A DNA stretch of 64,000 nucleotides. It comes from Phocicoccus pinnipedialis (GTDB lineage: Bacteria > Bacillota > Bacilli > Staphylococcales > Salinicoccaceae). The stretch is taken from positions 1 to 64,000 of the forward strand of contig NZ_CAJEWB010000005.1 in the NCBI RefSeq assembly GCF_903994035.1, in the 5' to 3' direction. Positions 35,142-43,174 of this stretch are shown here, one piece after another. The position numbers were made by a program, and so were the translations under genes. Positions within the stretch are counted from its first letter, which is position 1. The number at the start of each line of letters is the position of its first letter. The notes under the pieces were generated by a model. That model searched no databases and was not told the origin of the DNA. It was given only the letters and a program-made list of their open reading frames with translations.

Positions 35142-36813
35142 TCAAAATCCTTTCATTAAAGAAGTAATCAAAGATTCTCTATTATCAATTGGGGAAGAGA
35201 TGTTTATCGCTTTAGCTAGAACTTCTATGAGTCCTATCATCTATGAAGTACTCGACTATGCATGCGGTTTAACTGACCATAAAGGAAATCTCATTAGCCA
35301 AGGTAACGGTGTTACTTCATTCATTGGCATGCTAAGTCCGATGGTTAAATCTGTAATTGAAAAATTTAATAATGGTGAATATCTAAAAGAAGGAGACATT
35401 ATAATAATTAATGATCCTTTTGTAGGTGGTGGTTCACACCTTTCTGATGTTGGCCTTGTATTACCTATTTTCCATGAGGGTAAACTTATCGCCTTCTCTG
35501 CTAATAAAGGACACTGGACTGACGTTGGTGGTAAAGACGCAGGATCTATCACAAGTAATTCAACTGAAATTTACCAAGAAGGTCTTCAACTTTCCGGAGT
35601 CAAACTGTTTAATGCAGGTAAATTGAATCAGGCAGTTCATGACATCATCAGAGATAATATAAGACTTCCAGAGTATTCAATTGGTGATATGTGGGCTCAA
35701 GTTGCGTCACTTAAGACAGGTGAAAAAAGATTTAAAGAACTTTGTCAGATACAAGGTACTGCTTTAGTCCAAGAAGTATTAGACGACCTTATAAAAAGTT
35801 CTGAAGACTACTCTAGTAAAATTTTAAAAGAATTACCAAAAGGTACATTTGAAGCAGAAGATATCATTGAAGGCGATCCACGCTTTGGGGGACCGTATAA
35901 CATAAAAGTTAAAGTTCTGATCACAGATAATGAATTTATTTGTGACTTTAGAGGGTCTCATCCACAAGTACAAGTACCAATGAACTGCTCATACTACGGT
36001 TTAATGGCAAGTGTGAGAGTAATGTATTTAGCTATATTGAGACCAAAATTTAATATAACTGAAGGCCTGTTTAAGCCGCTTCAAATCATTACTGACAGAA
36101 AATCAATATTATCTGCAGAAAGGCCTGCTCCAGTATCACTTAACTTTGAAGCTAGAATTGGTGGAGCAGAGCTCATTTGGAAAGCGCTCTCTCCTCATAT
36201 ACCAGACCGTTTATCAGCGGGTCATAGTCTATCAGTTTGTACAGTAACACTGGATGGCAAGATGCCTAATAATAATGAATCATTTCTAATCGTTGAACCC
36301 TCGGCAGGTGGCTGGGGAGCAATGAATAATGCAGATGGACAAAATGGACAATTCTGTATGGGAAACGGAGAAACATATAATGTGCCAATTGAAGTTGCTG
36401 AAAACAAATATGGGGTTGAAATCACAGAGTATAGCTTAAGAAATGATCCTGCTGGCGCTGGTCAGTACAACGGTGGCCGAGGTGTTCAACGCTCTTATAA
36501 AGCACTAACTGATAAACAATTTATATCAGCAAGCTTTGGTAGACATTCAACACCTCCTTGGGGAATGAACTCTGGTGATGCTGGTGCGACTAGCTATATT
36601 ACTATTGATCGAACATCAGGTGAAACTGATGGCCCTTATGGTGTGTTGAACCGATTATCACTACAAAAAGGCGATATCGTAAACCTTGTTACACCTACGG
36701 GCGGAGGTTACGGTAATCCTAAGAAAAGAAATAAGGAACTGGTAGAAAAAGATGTAAAGAATGGATTCTTCACGCTAGAAGAAGCTAAGAAAATATTTGA
36801 CTATAAGGAGTAA
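35134..36813 (+). CDS. hyuB: hydantoinase/oxoprolinase subunit B (HyuB)
   Basis: 559 residues, partner of HyuA. Characteristic blocks: NDPFVGGGSHLSDVGLVLP, FSANKGHWTDVGG with its His/Asp metal ligands, GDPRFGGPYNIKV, DFRGSHPQVQVPMNCS, and the C-terminal GGRGVQRSY and TPTGGGYGNP. The ATG lies within the last codons of hyuA (ATGAGTAA overlap) and has only a weak ribosome binding site, so it is probably translated by coupling. Confidence 0.92.
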   Translation: MSNQNPFIKEVIKDSLLSIGEEMFIALARTSMSPIIYEVLDYACGLTDHKGNLISQGNGVTSFIGMLSPMVKSVIEKFNNGEYLKEGDIIIINDPFVGGGSHLSDVGLVLPIFHEGKLIAFSANKGHWTDVGGKDAGSITSNSTEIYQEGLQLSGVKLFNAGKLNQAVHDIIRDNIRLPEYSIGDMWAQVASLKTGEKRFKELCQIQGTALVQEVLDDLIKSSEDYSSKILKELPKGTFEAEDIIEGDPRFGGPYNIKVKVLITDNEFICDFRGSHPQVQVPMNCSYYGLMASVRVMYLAILRPKFNITEGLFKPLQIITDRKSILSAERPAPVSLNFEARIGGAELIWKALSPHIPDRLSAGHSLSVCTVTLDGKMPNNNESFLIVEPSAGGWGAMNNADGQNGQFCMGNGETYNVPIEVAENKYGVEITEYSLRNDPAGAGQYNGGRGVQRSYKALTDKQFISASFGRHSTPPWGMNSGDAGATSYITIDRTSGETDGPYGVLNRLSLQKGDIVNLVTPTGGGYGNPKKRNKELVEKDVKNGFFTLEEAKKIFDYKE

Positions 36814-36818
36814 TTCAT

Positions 36819-37595
36819 ATGGCTCTTAAAACATTAAGTTTTGGCATTGACGTTCTAAACTATTTCGCTCGACCTCATGCTTCGTGGGGTTTGAGAGAAC
36901 TAGCCAAAGAGATGGATGTAAATCACTCGGTGTTACACAGAGCTCTTAAAGAACTTGTAAATAAAAACTTTCTAGTTCAACATATGACAACTAAAAAATA
37001 TACATTAGGTCCAGGAATCGAGCCTTTTATTAACAGTTATAAGGCACAAAATAATCTCCAAAAGCTAGTTAGATCACGGATGACTTCGTTGTCGGATGTT
37101 ACAGGCGAATCTATCTTTTTACTAAAAATAATCAATGACAAGGCAGTAACTGTAGAGGTTATTGAAAGTCCAAGCCCTTTAAAGTTTATAGTATCTAAAG
37201 GAACGGAAGTCTCTCTGCAGTCCGGGGCATTTACATGGAGTATTCTCGCGTTCTTACCTGAGCAAAAAACTGCAGAGATTCTTGATCAAAAAGTTATAAA
37301 ACGTACGGAAACTACACATACTCATAAAGATGATATTTTAAAAGAAATTTCAAAAATTCAACAGCAAGGATGGGCATATTCTGTAGGAGAATATGCAGAA
37401 AATATATTCGGCATAAGTGTTCCAATATTTTATTCAGACGACACACTTTTTGGCTCTCTAACCATTTCAGGTCCATCGTTTAGAATGAATGAAGAAAAAT
37501 TTGATCGGATATTTCCTTATTTGTTGAATACAAAAGAGGCTTTGGAGAATTTATTTTCTATTTATGAGCAAACAGTGGATGAGACCTATTACTAA
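36819..37595 (+). CDS. IclR-family transcriptional regulator
   Basis: 258 residues. An N-terminal winged helix-turn-helix (about 1-65, WGLRELAKEMDVNHSVLHRALKEL) is followed by an IclR ligand-binding domain with TGESIFLLK, SLQSGAFTWSILAFL and GWAYSVGEYAENIFGISVPIF. It lies within the hyuA-hyuB-iclR-OPT operon, 5 bp after hyuB, so it very likely controls this cluster in response to the imported or degraded compound. AAGGAG precedes the ATG. Confidence 0.9.
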   Translation: MALKTLSFGIDVLNYFARPHASWGLRELAKEMDVNHSVLHRALKELVNKNFLVQHMTTKKYTLGPGIEPFINSYKAQNNLQKLVRSRMTSLSDVTGESIFLLKIINDKAVTVEVIESPSPLKFIVSKGTEVSLQSGAFTWSILAFLPEQKTAEILDQKVIKRTETTHTHKDDILKEISKIQQQGWAYSVGEYAENIFGISVPIFYSDDTLFGSLTISGPSFRMNEEKFDRIFPYLLNTKEALENLFSIYEQTVDETYY

Positions 37596-37615
37596 AACGA
37601 ACTGGAGTGTTTAAA

Positions 37616-39208
37616 ATGAACAACACCAAAAAGAAAAGTGTGTTTTTAGATCCAATATTTATGTTAATTGTCTTATTACTCAGTGTTCTTGGGGCAATTA
37701 TCGGTATGCAGTTAATCACAACTTTAGGTATTACTGCAAACACCTCTATAATTGGTGCATTATTCGCTATGCTAATTGCAAGAGTTCCTATCACATACTT
37801 ACAAAAATTTAGAGATATTAATAACCAAAATTTATTACAAACTGCAATTTCTGCAGCTACATTTGGTGCAGGTAACACCCTGTTCATTCCTATTGGTATA
37901 CCGTTTGTACTCGGTATGCCTGAGTTGGTTACACCTATGTTAATTGGTGCTGCAATTGGTCTATTTATTGATGGTACCTTAATGTACCTTTTATTTGGTT
38001 CAAAAGCATTTCCTGCAAGTGGTGCTTGGCCACCGGGTATCGCAACAGCTGAAGCAATTAAAGCAGGTGACCAAGGTGGTAAAAAAGCAGGTTTACTCGG
38101 CCTAGGGGTTTTAGGCGGTATTGCGGGTTCTGTAGCTGGAATTCCAATGTCTGCATTTGGTGTTGCATTTATTGGTAATATAGTTGCATTAACAATGTTT
38201 GGTATTGGTTTGTTACTGAGTAGTTATTCAGAAGCACTATTCTCTACAGATATTTCAGCACAATACGTTCCACACGGTATTATGGTTGGTGCTGGTCTAG
38301 TGGCATTTTTCCAATTCATCTATATTTTAACTAAAAAAGATAACAAACAAACAATTCTTAGTAATGAAGCAGATGAAGAATATCAACGCGCTACTTCTCG
38401 TAAAAATAAAACTGTAGGACTATCTCTAGTATTCGGATATATTGCTTATATTATAGGTGCTATTCTCCTTGCAGCCCTGGGTGGCATATTAACAGATATG
38501 TCTATTTGGATGATCATATTATTTGTAACTTTCGCTGCATTCGCTGCTTTAATTACTGAAGTTATTGTAGGTGTAGCTGCAATGCATTCTGGTTGGTTCC
38601 CCGCATTTGCGGTTTCATTAATCACATTAGTAATTGGTATTATCATTGGATTCCCAGTACCTGCACTAGCATTACTTGTTGGTTATACAGCGGCTACTGG
38701 GCCCGCATTCGCAGATCTTGGATATGACTTTAAAACGGGCTATATTCTTAGAAGAAAAGAACCTCTTGAAGGTGAATTACTTGGTAGACAAATCCAGTTT
38801 ATGATTTCACTTATTGGTTTCGGTATTGCCATTCTCATGGTTGCTCTGTTCCACAATGGATATTTTGCACAAGACTTAGTACCTCCAGTTGATTATGTAT
38901 TTGCTGCAACAATTGAGGCAGGTGCTGATAAAGACGTGGCAATAGCGATTGCTTTATGGGCAATTCCTGGTGCGATCTTACAGCTAATTGGCGGACCAAA
39001 AAGACAAATGGGGATTCTTTTTGCAACAGGTTTATTACTTGTGAATCCCATGGCTGGTTGGGCAGTACTTGCGGGTATTATCATTAGATTTACTGTTATT
39101 AAAATCAGGGGGGAAGAAGCGCAAAATACAATGTACACAGTGGCAGCTGGATTCATTGCTGGAGATGCGCTTTACAGCTTCTTTAACTCAATGTTTAAAG
39201 CAAAATAA
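37616..39208 (+). CDS. OPT-family transporter
   Basis: 530 residues, about 13-16 hydrophobic segments. The OPT signature is in GSKAFPASGAWPPGIATAEAIKAGDQGGKKAG, given here in pieces (SKAFPASGAWPPG; IATAEAIKAG). Repeated Gly-rich helices and a late GGPKRQMGILFATGLL also fit. Family members import oligopeptides or metal chelates; here the place in the hydantoinase operon suggests uptake of the pathway substrate or a peptide-like precursor. ATG 37616 is preferred over an in-frame GTG at 37607 because GGAG is 8 bases upstream. It is intact, unlike the permease on the other arm. Confidence 0.85.
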   Translation: MNNTKKKSVFLDPIFMLIVLLLSVLGAIIGMQLITTLGITANTSIIGALFAMLIARVPITYLQKFRDINNQNLLQTAISAATFGAGNTLFIPIGIPFVLGMPELVTPMLIGAAIGLFIDGTLMYLLFGSKAFPASGAWPPGIATAEAIKAGDQGGKKAGLLGLGVLGGIAGSVAGIPMSAFGVAFIGNIVALTMFGIGLLLSSYSEALFSTDISAQYVPHGIMVGAGLVAFFQFIYILTKKDNKQTILSNEADEEYQRATSRKNKTVGLSLVFGYIAYIIGAILLAALGGILTDMSIWMIILFVTFAAFAALITEVIVGVAAMHSGWFPAFAVSLITLVIGIIIGFPVPALALLVGYTAATGPAFADLGYDFKTGYILRRKEPLEGELLGRQIQFMISLIGFGIAILMVALFHNGYFAQDLVPPVDYVFAATIEAGADKDVAIAIALWAIPGAILQLIGGPKRQMGILFATGLLLVNPMAGWAVLAGIIIRFTVIKIRGEEAQNTMYTVAAGFIAGDALYSFFNSMFKAK

Positions 39209-39245
39209 TTAAGTAGACTGTAAGAATCTTCTAAGCTCAATTGAT

Positions 39246-39377
39246 ATGAATCTATTAAGAAGTTTAAAGCCTCTCTCTTATGCGAATGATGGTGTCATCG
39301 AGGTTTTAAAAGTACAACGTATCATTTTATTCTTGGTACCAATGGCAACAGGAGTATATTTAAGAAGACACGACTAA
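39246..39377 (+). other. short open frame in the gap after the OPT gene, doubtful
   Basis: A 43-codon frame (MNLLRSLKPLSYANDGVIEV, then LKVQRIIL...) starts without a ribosome binding site. It may be a fragment of a lost gene or chance. The 574-bp stretch 39209-39782 otherwise holds a bidirectional terminator (39412-39446), a minus-strand gene remnant (39428-39595) and, from about 39600 to 39782, nothing I can identify. Confidence 0.2.
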
Positions 39378-39411
39378 TCGTTTATTTGAAACGTTCATAA
39401 TTTCATACAAA

Positions 39412-39446
39412 AAATAAAAGCCTGAAATCAGGCTTTTATTTTTACA
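39412..39446 (+). terminator. bidirectional terminator after OPT gene
   Basis: AATAAAAGCCTGA/TCAGGCTTTTATT perfect stem flanked by A and T runs. It can end the hyu operon about 200 bp after the OPT stop and also the minus-strand remnant. Confidence 0.88.
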
Positions 39447-39595
39447 CGATTAAAGTTTGGTGCCAGATGAACATAATTATATAATTTGAATATGTCTATC
39501 ATTTCATTCAACAACTGTTTATCTTCCAATTTTATAAGCGAAATATTCATATGATTGATGTGCTCTAATATTAAAATTCCGTCTATTTCAAACAA
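39428..39595 (-). pseudogene. C-terminal gene remnant
   Basis: A 55-codon minus-strand frame ends at TGA 39430-39428, inside the terminator. Its translation looks genuine (FEIDGILILEHINHMNISLI, then KLEDKQLLNEMIDIFKLYN). The only possible start is a TTG without ribosome binding site. Family not identified. Confidence 0.4.
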
Positions 39596-39782
39596 TGTAT
39601 TCGTTTAGTTATTGTATCATCGTGAATTAAAAGTTATAAAGCGTTGAATACTCATCTACTTATAACTTACAGTCTTTGCACTGATTATCGGAGATTTCAT
39701 GAGTTCTGTTGTAATTAGTTAGGTCTTTATAAGACCAATGTATTCATCGAGTTCCGAATAGATAATTTTATAGAATCGCCAT

Positions 39783-41471
39783 TTACTTTTTCCATATATT
39801 TAATGCTACTTTTGCTAGTTCCGACTGTCTATCTTCAATAGATTTTATATCCCATTTATTTAGATCAGATAGTTTACGTGTTATTTCAATTTTTGAATCT
39901 CTATATATTTCTTTCTTTTTCTCAAAACTCGAGTTTGAAGCTGATCTATTATATTCATCTCCTAATAACGTTAAATTCCCAAACCGTGTAAGATATTCTG
40001 CATGTTCTTCTTTGGCGATTCCCCATCCTCCGATTTTTTCAGGCATAATATGCTCTATATGTACTTTATTATTATCAGTAATCACTTGTATTTCTTTTTC
40101 ATTATGGTTTGCAATTTTACGATACATATAACGTATAGCTGGTTTCTGTTTGATACTGAACGTTTTAAAACTATTCTCAAATTCATCATCGGAGATCATA
40201 TTTTCACGTATTTCTTTAATAATCTCTTGAACAGAAGATAATTCTTTATCGTAAATGCTTTTTGCAATTTTACTAAATGTGATCTCATATGAGTTTGCTG
40301 TTTTTCCTGCAACAACAAAGTTTCTAACAATAAGTATTTCAATTGCACTTAATACTCTAAGTACATCGTCTTCTCTAGTATTTTTCAACTCCATTGCTAT
40401 CATTATAGGGAAGAAAGTTTTAGCATTTAAATCATGTATTTCTCCTAATTTCTCATTGATTTTTGAATTTTTAAAATAGGTAGATTCAGTAGGTTTATCC
40501 AAAGCTGAGTATAGACTCGCATACTTTGATAATTCAGTTACCAATTTATATGCCTCTTCTTTAGAATTTACTTTAGACCTAATCATTTTATATAACTGAA
40601 CTGTTCTAACAAATTTGTATTTTGAATTCCAATAACTTCTTATAAACTTCGTTGCATCAGAGCTTCCTAAATGATCAATCATTCGATTCCACTCGTTCTT
40701 ATTTTCATTTATTTGATTACCAGACATACGGAATATATGATTCTTTAATAGATCCGATGTTTCTAATGACTTACCTCTGGCATTGAGAGTCTCAAATATT
40801 ATAAATGCTTCATTAAGATTATTGGTTTCAACATACATTATTTGCATAGAATTGGTATAACATTTATATAATTTTTCTAGTTGTGTATATTTTTCTAAAT
40901 TACTTTTTAAATTAGATATCTGTTCTTCTAATTTTTGCAAGAAATATTTACTAGCATCATAAATTCTTTTTTCTGATCTACTCAGTTTTGATTTTGAAAC
41001 ATTAATTTTATTATTGACCTGACTTTGTATATATTCTTCAAAAAATTTTTTGTCAGCCTCACCAAGGAATAGTTTTGTTTTGTCTTCTCTTGAGGTTTTC
41101 TTGCCAATATATTCATAATTTATTTCTTCAATAATATCATCGATATTGTAATTTAAATCTTCTTCATTGAGTTCATCATATAATTGAGAAAATTTTATTC
41201 TAAATGCATCTAACAAAATAATACTTGTGCTGGTTCTTTGTTGTCCATCGATTATAAATTTTTCACCTTTACTAGAATCATGATGCACAACAATTTGACC
41301 TAAAAAGTGCTTTTCCAAAATATCATCTTCATATAGATGTATGAAGTCGAGCCATAAATCTTCTAACTGCTCTTTCTCCCAAGAATATCCTCTTTGATAC
41401 TCGGGTATAAAATATGGTGCAGAAGCTAAAAACTCTTTTATACTTTTAAAATTTGAGTCAATTATAGCCAT
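39783..41471 (-). CDS. DUF262/DUF1524 (GmrSD-like) nuclease
   Basis: 562 residues. The N-terminal DUF262 half has YQRGYSWEKEQLEDLWLD and the nucleotide-linked motif DGQQR (75-79). A helical middle follows (FETLNARGKSLETSDLLKNHIFR). The C-terminal DUF1524 half has an HNH-type nuclease site HIEHIMPEKIGGW (about 475) and GNLTLLGDEYNRSASNSSFEKK. Family members include type IV enzymes cutting glucosylated hydroxymethylcytosine phage DNA. It lies 87 bp after the DUF6339-like gene on the same strand, with only a weak terminator-like hairpin between. It may belong to the ATPase cassette or be a separate single-gene system. Confidence 0.88.
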   Translation of the reverse strand: MAIIDSNFKSIKEFLASAPYFIPEYQRGYSWEKEQLEDLWLDFIHLYEDDILEKHFLGQIVVHHDSSKGEKFIIDGQQRTSTSIILLDAFRIKFSQLYDELNEEDLNYNIDDIIEEINYEYIGKKTSREDKTKLFLGEADKKFFEEYIQSQVNNKINVSKSKLSRSEKRIYDASKYFLQKLEEQISNLKSNLEKYTQLEKLYKCYTNSMQIMYVETNNLNEAFIIFETLNARGKSLETSDLLKNHIFRMSGNQINENKNEWNRMIDHLGSSDATKFIRSYWNSKYKFVRTVQLYKMIRSKVNSKEEAYKLVTELSKYASLYSALDKPTESTYFKNSKINEKLGEIHDLNAKTFFPIMIAMELKNTREDDVLRVLSAIEILIVRNFVVAGKTANSYEITFSKIAKSIYDKELSSVQEIIKEIRENMISDDEFENSFKTFSIKQKPAIRYMYRKIANHNEKEIQVITDNNKVHIEHIMPEKIGGWGIAKEEHAEYLTRFGNLTLLGDEYNRSASNSSFEKKKEIYRDSKIEITRKLSDLNKWDIKSIEDRQSELAKVALNIWKK

Positions 41472-41558
41472 TTATATCACTCCTTAAATCTATTTGATCA
41501 TTAAAGTAGTAGTTTTACAAGATCTTAGATTAAAAAAGACCAGTAGGTGTTTCTTAGT

Positions 41559-42335
41559 CTATATACTCTTGGTTGTCGAATTAAGCAGTATATTTTCTGT
41601 TATTTTATATGCATCTTCTCTTGTGTATAAATCAATAAGTGTTCCGCCTCCAAGTGTATTAAAATGTTTGGTAACGGGAACTAAATGCCTTTGTCTATTT
41701 ATTTTCTCAATTTCATTGTTGTAATCTTTAAGAGCTGTCAATATTCCAAGTGATAATTGTTTATTAGCAGTATAATTACTTGAAAAATAAATTATAGCTC
41801 TTCCAGAAAAATCACTTTCAGAAAAGAATTTTGCCAAATGATATGGGTTGGAATGATCTTTATCATAGGTTAAATAACCAGTCCACCATAATCTTGATAG
41901 CCTACATACAAACAATGATCTTTTCTGACCCCATGAATACAATATAGCCGCTTTTAAACCTTTAATAGATTCTTCTATTTTTATGCCTTCTTTCAGATTA
42001 TTAAAATAGGATTCTGTCCTATACTTAAAATAGTCCATATAATGATTTAAGGTTAGACTAACCCATAATCTCTCTTGCGAAGCTTGGACAGGAGTTAAAT
42101 TCTCAAAAGTTTCATAAAGAATTTTGATATTCTTATAATCCGTGACATTATAAGTACCATTTTGAATTAATGGTGTATATTCAAACTCTATATTACTGTC
42201 ACTAAAATTATTCTCATCATATAACTCACTTAAGACATTTTTATCTCCTGTAGCTATACCTCTAATAAAATACTCAAAGTTAGCGGTAAAATGATTTAAC
42301 GCTTCTGAAGTGATTAACTTTAATCTTGTTTTCAA
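41559..42335 (-). CDS. uncharacterised protein (possibly DUF6339-like), third gene of ATPase cassette
   Basis: 258 residues, mostly helical, with Trp/Tyr-rich blocks QERLWVSLTLNHYMDYFKYR, SLFVCRLSRLWWTGYLTYD and DFSGRAIIYFSSNY. The pattern recalls the DUF6339 family, but I cannot verify that. No catalytic motif stands out. Its ATG overlaps the stop of the gene upstream (ATGA), so it is translationally coupled to the other two genes and is probably a subunit of the same system. Confidence 0.6.
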   Translation of the reverse strand: MKTRLKLITSEALNHFTANFEYFIRGIATGDKNVLSELYDENNFSDSNIEFEYTPLIQNGTYNVTDYKNIKILYETFENLTPVQASQERLWVSLTLNHYMDYFKYRTESYFNNLKEGIKIEESIKGLKAAILYSWGQKRSLFVCRLSRLWWTGYLTYDKDHSNPYHLAKFFSESDFSGRAIIYFSSNYTANKQLSLGILTALKDYNNEIEKINRQRHLVPVTKHFNTLGGGTLIDLYTREDAYKITENILLNSTTKSI

Positions 42336-43174
42336 TCAGCCCCACTCTCCTCAACTTTTTTTAATACATTAATAGCTCCTTGAATTGGATCTTTTAATAG
42401 TTTTTGAGCAATCTCCAATGGCGTTTCATCAAATAAATTCAAATCAATTCCTATACTTTCTAAGGAATGCTTAAGTGAAATGTACCATCGAGTATCTTCA
42501 TATGCATGTCGATCAATTTTGATTCTATTTAATACTTCTACTAATCCGGGTACAATTACAACCGAGATGAGTATATTGTTAAATACTGTTTTAGAAAAGG
42601 TTGCATATTGCTCATATTGATTTTTAGGCAGAGCTATAACAATCTTGTCTGAAGAAGAATCCACAGTCATTAATTTATTTTCATAACTCAGTACAACATT
42701 TATTATTGATGAGAGCTTTTCAATAGACTGTTCACTTTCAAATAAGTCTATTGTATACTCAGCTGCTTCAGCTAAAATATTACCTCTTTCAAAATCGAAT
42801 GTTAAACCTCCATAAAGATCATTAAAATTATCACTTTGAAAATCCGCTATCTCTGTAACAGCTATAATAAAACCGGTAACTTCTACTCTTCCTCTAAGTT
42901 CTTCTTTTTTTAATGGTATTTGCTTTTCTGTACCATTTACAATAAATGCCTTTCGATATAAAGTTTGTGGACATTCAATATGAACAATTTTTCGCGCTTT
43001 ATTTTCATCTATAAGATTTTCTAATGCAGCCTCTTCGAGACTAAATGACACTCTTAAATTTGTTTCATTCATAACCTGAGTGAGTTCTACAGCAAGTTCG
43101 ATATTCCCCTGTATATAATCATCATTATTATTTCTTAATACGGGATATGGATATGTATTACTTTTTAGCTTCAT
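42332..43174 (-). CDS. uncharacterised protein, second gene of ATPase cassette
   Basis: 280 residues; family not recognised. A beta-rich N-terminal half (YIQGNIELAVELTQVMNE; ARKIVHIECPQTLYRKAF; KEELRGRVEVTGFIIAV) and a helical C-terminal half. No membrane segment, no nuclease or ATPase motif. It starts within the last 17 bases of the ATPase gene with GGAG 9 bases upstream, and its stop overlaps the next start. The strict coupling argues for a stoichiometric complex with the GHKL ATPase. Confidence 0.65.
   Translation of the reverse strand: MKLKSNTYPYPVLRNNNDDYIQGNIELAVELTQVMNETNLRVSFSLEEAALENLIDENKARKIVHIECPQTLYRKAFIVNGTEKQIPLKKEELRGRVEVTGFIIAVTEIADFQSDNFNDLYGGLTFDFERGNILAEAAEYTIDLFESEQSIEKLSSIINVVLSYENKLMTVDSSSDKIVIALPKNQYEQYATFSKTVFNNILISVVIVPGLVEVLNRIKIDRHAYEDTRWYISLKHSLESIGIDLNLFDETPLEIAQKLLKDPIQGAINVLKKVEESGAD

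Noticed and set aside
39246-39377. 43-codon frame as a transposase tail
   Set aside because: No recognisable transposase motif and no terminal inverted repeats; listed only as a doubtful frame.
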